From Neobacillus pocheonensis (GTDB taxonomy: Bacteria > Bacillota > Bacilli > Bacillales > Cytobacillaceae): a DNA stretch of 64,000 nt. Positions within the stretch are counted from its first letter, which is position 1. Every line of letters begins with the position of its first letter. Positions 62,062-64,000 of this stretch are shown piece by piece. Position numbers and translations under genes: made by a program. The DNA is taken from contig JAMQCR010000004.1 in NCBI GenBank assembly GCA_023702235.1, positions 1 to 64,000 of the forward strand, read 5' to 3'. The notes under the pieces were generated by a model. That model was not told the origin of the DNA. It saw only the letters and a program-made list of their open reading frames with translations, and made no database searches.

Positions 62062-62615
62062 ATGCGATTAAATGAATGGTTCCAAAAAGGACTAACAGCA
62101 GACGAGTACTTAAACTCGATGGCGAAAAATAAAGAAGAGATGCTTGCTATTTATAAGGGGTTTACATTGACGGATGATGACAAAAACAGATTAGAGTCTT
62201 TAAGACCGAAAGAATGGAAGGCGATTGTGTTAACTGAGGATTGGTGCGGTGATGCTCTGCTTAACAATCCAATTTTACTGCGGGTTGCAGAGACAGCCGG
62301 AATCGATGTTCGTTTTGTGCTTCGTGATCAAAATCTCGAGTTAATGGATCAATACTTAACGAATGGTACGTCAAGGGCGATTCCTATTTTTATTTTTATC
62401 GATCAAGAAGGAAATGAAGTGGGCGTTTGGGGCCAAGGGCTCCTGAGATGCAGGCGCTAGTGGAAAAGCGACGTGCGGCATTGCCAGATAAAGATGCGGC
62501 AGATTTCCAGGAGAAGCAAATGGAAATGTATAAGCATCTAGTGGATGCCTATCAGAAGGATGGATCGATTTGGAAAACTGTTGCAGACAGCCTTATCGGC
62601 ACACTTTTAAAATAA
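62062..62615 (+). CDS. Thioredoxin-family protein (one frameshift)
   Basis: About 184 residues corrected. ATG 62062 after AAAGGAG gives MRLNEWFQKGLTADEYL. VLTEDWCGDALLNNP replaces the thioredoxin CxxC by a single cysteine (WCGDA), as in a common Bacillus thioredoxin-fold family. GTSRAIPIFIFIDQEGNEVGVWGPRAPE is the cis-proline region. The break at 62431 (TGGGGCCAAGGG for TGGGGCCCAAGGG) loses one C. A disulfide reductase role is unlikely with one cysteine. A thiol-transfer role is possible. Confidence 0.85.
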
Positions 62616-62618
62616 ATA

Positions 62619-62655
62619 AAATTCCCTGGCAGACATTGATGCCAGGGATTTTTAC
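62619..62655. terminator. Bidirectional terminator between the thioredoxin-like gene and plsY
   Basis: AATTCCCTGGC-AGACATTGAT-GCCAGGGATT with T's on the right and A's on the left. Confidence 0.88.
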
Positions 62656-63278
62656 ATTTTAAAGCCGCTGCCTTTCGGAGGGATGCGGTCTTTGTTCAAC
62701 TTTTTATCATTGATCTTCGGTTCAATTCCAAGGATAAAGTTGCGGATGTTGGATCGGTGGAGAAAAATTAAAAATAACGAGAAGAATAAAAAGATCAGTT
62801 CTGATTCCAGCTTTGGTGAAAGGAATGAATAGGTGAGAATGCTAAACCCGACAGAGAGGGAGCCCAAAAACACATATTTTGATAAAAAAATTATCAAAAA
62901 GAACGTACTATAGGTGATGAGGAACAAGGGGAAATTGGCGATTGTTAATGCCCCGGCCGTTGTGGCTATCGCTTTTCCTCCTCTAAAACCTGCAAAGATG
63001 GGAAAGCAATGACCTAAAACTGCAATAATTCCAAAATATAAGGGTTCGGTTTCAATATTGAAGTAAATCGGCAGATAGGTGGCAGCAATTCCTTTTCCAA
63101 CGTCTACAAGCAGAACAAATAGGGCCGCTTTTTTTCCAAGAACCACTAAGGTATTAGTTGCTCCGGGATTTTTACTGCCATGATCGCGAATATCGACCCC
63201 ATAGACCATCTTGCCCACAATTAAGGCAGTGGGAATGCTGCCAATTAAATAAGAAGCCAAGAGTAAAAACCAAAACAT
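62652..63278 (-). CDS. plsY: Acyl-phosphate:glycerol-3-phosphate acyltransferase PlsY
   Basis: First acylation in phospholipid synthesis. About 208 residues with five or so membrane helices. Motifs: SYLIGSIPTALIVGK (motif 1), RDHGSKNPGATNT (motif 1-2, glycerol-phosphate binding), GHCFPIFAGFRGGKAIATTAG (motif 2). The ATG at 63278 (MFWFLLLASY) is chosen because AAAGGA lies nine bases upstream, and the in-frame ATG 63287 nearly touches it. Bacilli usually also have a parC/parE-adjacent plsY. This one is alone, so it may be a paralogue. Confidence 0.9.
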   Translation of the reverse strand: MFWFLLLASYLIGSIPTALIVGKMVYGVDIRDHGSKNPGATNTLVVLGKKAALFVLLVDVGKGIAATYLPIYFNIETEPLYFGIIAVLGHCFPIFAGFRGGKAIATTAGALTIANFPLFLITYSTFFLIIFLSKYVFLGSLSVGFSILTYSFLSPKLESELIFLFFSLFLIFLHRSNIRNFILGIEPKINDKKLNKDRIPPKGSGFKM

Positions 63279-63387
63279 ATGAATCATTCCTTTGTAAGAA
63301 GTTCTTACGAATTGATAGCATTTTACAATCTTTAAATGATATGATTTGGTTGAAATCACATCTTTCGGCAATCAAAGGAGCACAAAC

Positions 63388-64000
63388 ATGGAACCAATTG
63401 AATTTGGTCAAGATGCTAATAGCTATGCAAAATCAAAAGGAGATATACCAGTTTACCTGATGGACAGTCTGATGATTCGGAATATAAATTTTGCAGGAAA
63501 AAAGGTTGCTGTTCTTGGTGCTGGAACGGGTGCACTAACAAGAAAAATTTCTTTGAGAAACGCTGATGTAATTGGTGTAGAACCATCCGAAGAATTATTG
63601 GAACAAGCGAAAATTTTAAATCGAATGAAGAACTTTTCGATTCCTTATCTGCAGAGGAATGCGGACGATACAGGGCTGCCAGCCTCTGAATATGACTTTG
63701 TAACAGTTATTTGGGAGTGGCACGGATTCAACCGTGAGAAGGCCATTTTAGAAGTAAAACGGATTTTGAAAGCAAATGGGGCATTAATAGTCATTGATAC
63801 AGGTTTCCAAACTGGTTCTGTAGCTGTGGAAAAGACTTTTGGGGTTTTAGAGAAATATGTAGGGGGCAGCTTGCAGCCAACTGAATCAAATACGGAGACT
63901 AGGCAGAGTATTAACGGCTTCCCGGTTGAGTGGTTCGAAGAATGGACCCGGAACGGATTTGAATTGAGGGACTTTTACAGGATGAATTATACAGTCAGCT
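63388..64000 (+). CDS. Class I SAM-dependent methyltransferase (3' end outside window)
   Basis: ATG 63388 after AAAGGAG, open to the window end (over 204 residues). AVLGAGTGALTRKI is SAM motif I, VIGVEPSEELLEQAK is motif II, and YDFVTVIWEWHGFNREKAILEVKRILKANGALIVID holds motif post-I/III in the typical order. Resembles small-molecule (UbiE/BioC-like) methyltransferases. Substrate unknown. Divergent from plsY. It has no stop in the window. Confidence 0.82.
   Translation, partial: MEPIEFGQDANSYAKSKGDIPVYLMDSLMIRNINFAGKKVAVLGAGTGALTRKISLRNADVIGVEPSEELLEQAKILNRMKNFSIPYLQRNADDTGLPASEYDFVTVIWEWHGFNREKAILEVKRILKANGALIVIDTGFQTGSVAVEKTFGVLEKYVGGSLQPTESNTETRQSINGFPVEWFEEWTRNGFELRDFYRMNYTVS

Noticed and set aside
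8640..62440. Programmed ribosomal frameshifting as explanation for the split genes
   Set aside because: No common slippery heptamer plus downstream structure. The breaks affect many unrelated single-copy genes and follow GGCC instead.
6000..62440. Widespread pseudogenisation (genome decay)
   Set aside because: Essential genes (ligA, pcrA, gatA) are hit once each while codons on both sides remain perfectly conserved, without accumulated missense change.

Overview
The window is a chromosomal segment of a low-GC Firmicute of the family Bacillaceae, probably in the Neobacillus/Bacillus niacini neighbourhood. The evidence is the rRNA type, the gene order yebE-yebG-purEKBCSQLFMNHD ... yerA-yerB-yerC-pcrB-pcrA-ligA-camS ... 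gatCAB (the Bacillus subtilis order with insertions), strong AGGAGG ribosome sites and U-tract terminators.

Layout. 1-5.0 kb: 16S-23S-5S rRNA operon without spacer tRNAs. 5.0-18.7 kb: a wrecked yebE, yebG, two PurBoxes, a guanine riboswitch with attenuator, then the complete twelve-gene operon from PRPP to IMP. 18.7-30.5 kb: DUF2892 protein, YerA deaminase homologue, YerB, YerC, heptaprenylglyceryl-phosphate synthase, PcrA helicase, DNA ligase, CamS lipoprotein and the glutamate semialdehyde dehydrogenase of proline catabolism. 30.5-32.9 kb: an uncharacterised envelope cluster (a lipoprotein with two HIHP motifs and two membrane proteins). 33-38.7 kb: NADH nitrite reductase NirBD with its siroheme enzymes, behind two perfect Fnr-type palindromes. 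38.7-43 kb: a GH15-like hydrolase and the glyoxylate shunt (aceB, aceA). 43-51.9 kb: YueI, an OsmC protein, a lysozyme-like protein, MurT with a truncated GatD, a POT peptide transporter and GatCAB amidotransferase. 52-56.3 kb: an alkylation/DNA-repair island (alkA divergent from adaA-adaB-2OG dioxygenase-radical SAM SPL-like) bracketed by four copies of an 81-82 bp repeat. 56.5-61 kb: a malate module (malic enzyme, MalK-MalR two-component system, gutted MaeN transporter) whose two promoters share a 42-bp element. 61-64 kb: small protein, DUF1697, thioredoxin-like protein, PlsY and a methyltransferase cut by the window end.

The most striking property is the error pattern. Nearly thirty reading-frame breaks hit genes that should be intact (ligA, pcrA, gatA, most of the pur operon), and most of them lie on or next to a GGCC tetranucleotide. 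Every GGCC that I expect at conserved places in the 16S gene is garbled too. I read this as a systematic base-calling or consensus problem at a probably methylated GGCC motif, so most split genes here are likely intact in the cell. A few larger losses (yebE, 16 nt in purE, gatD, maeN) are not of this type. Other novelties are a 21-bp-period tandem repeat present at two distant intergenic sites, the 81-bp repeat with a covarying hairpin, and the shared malate-module operator.
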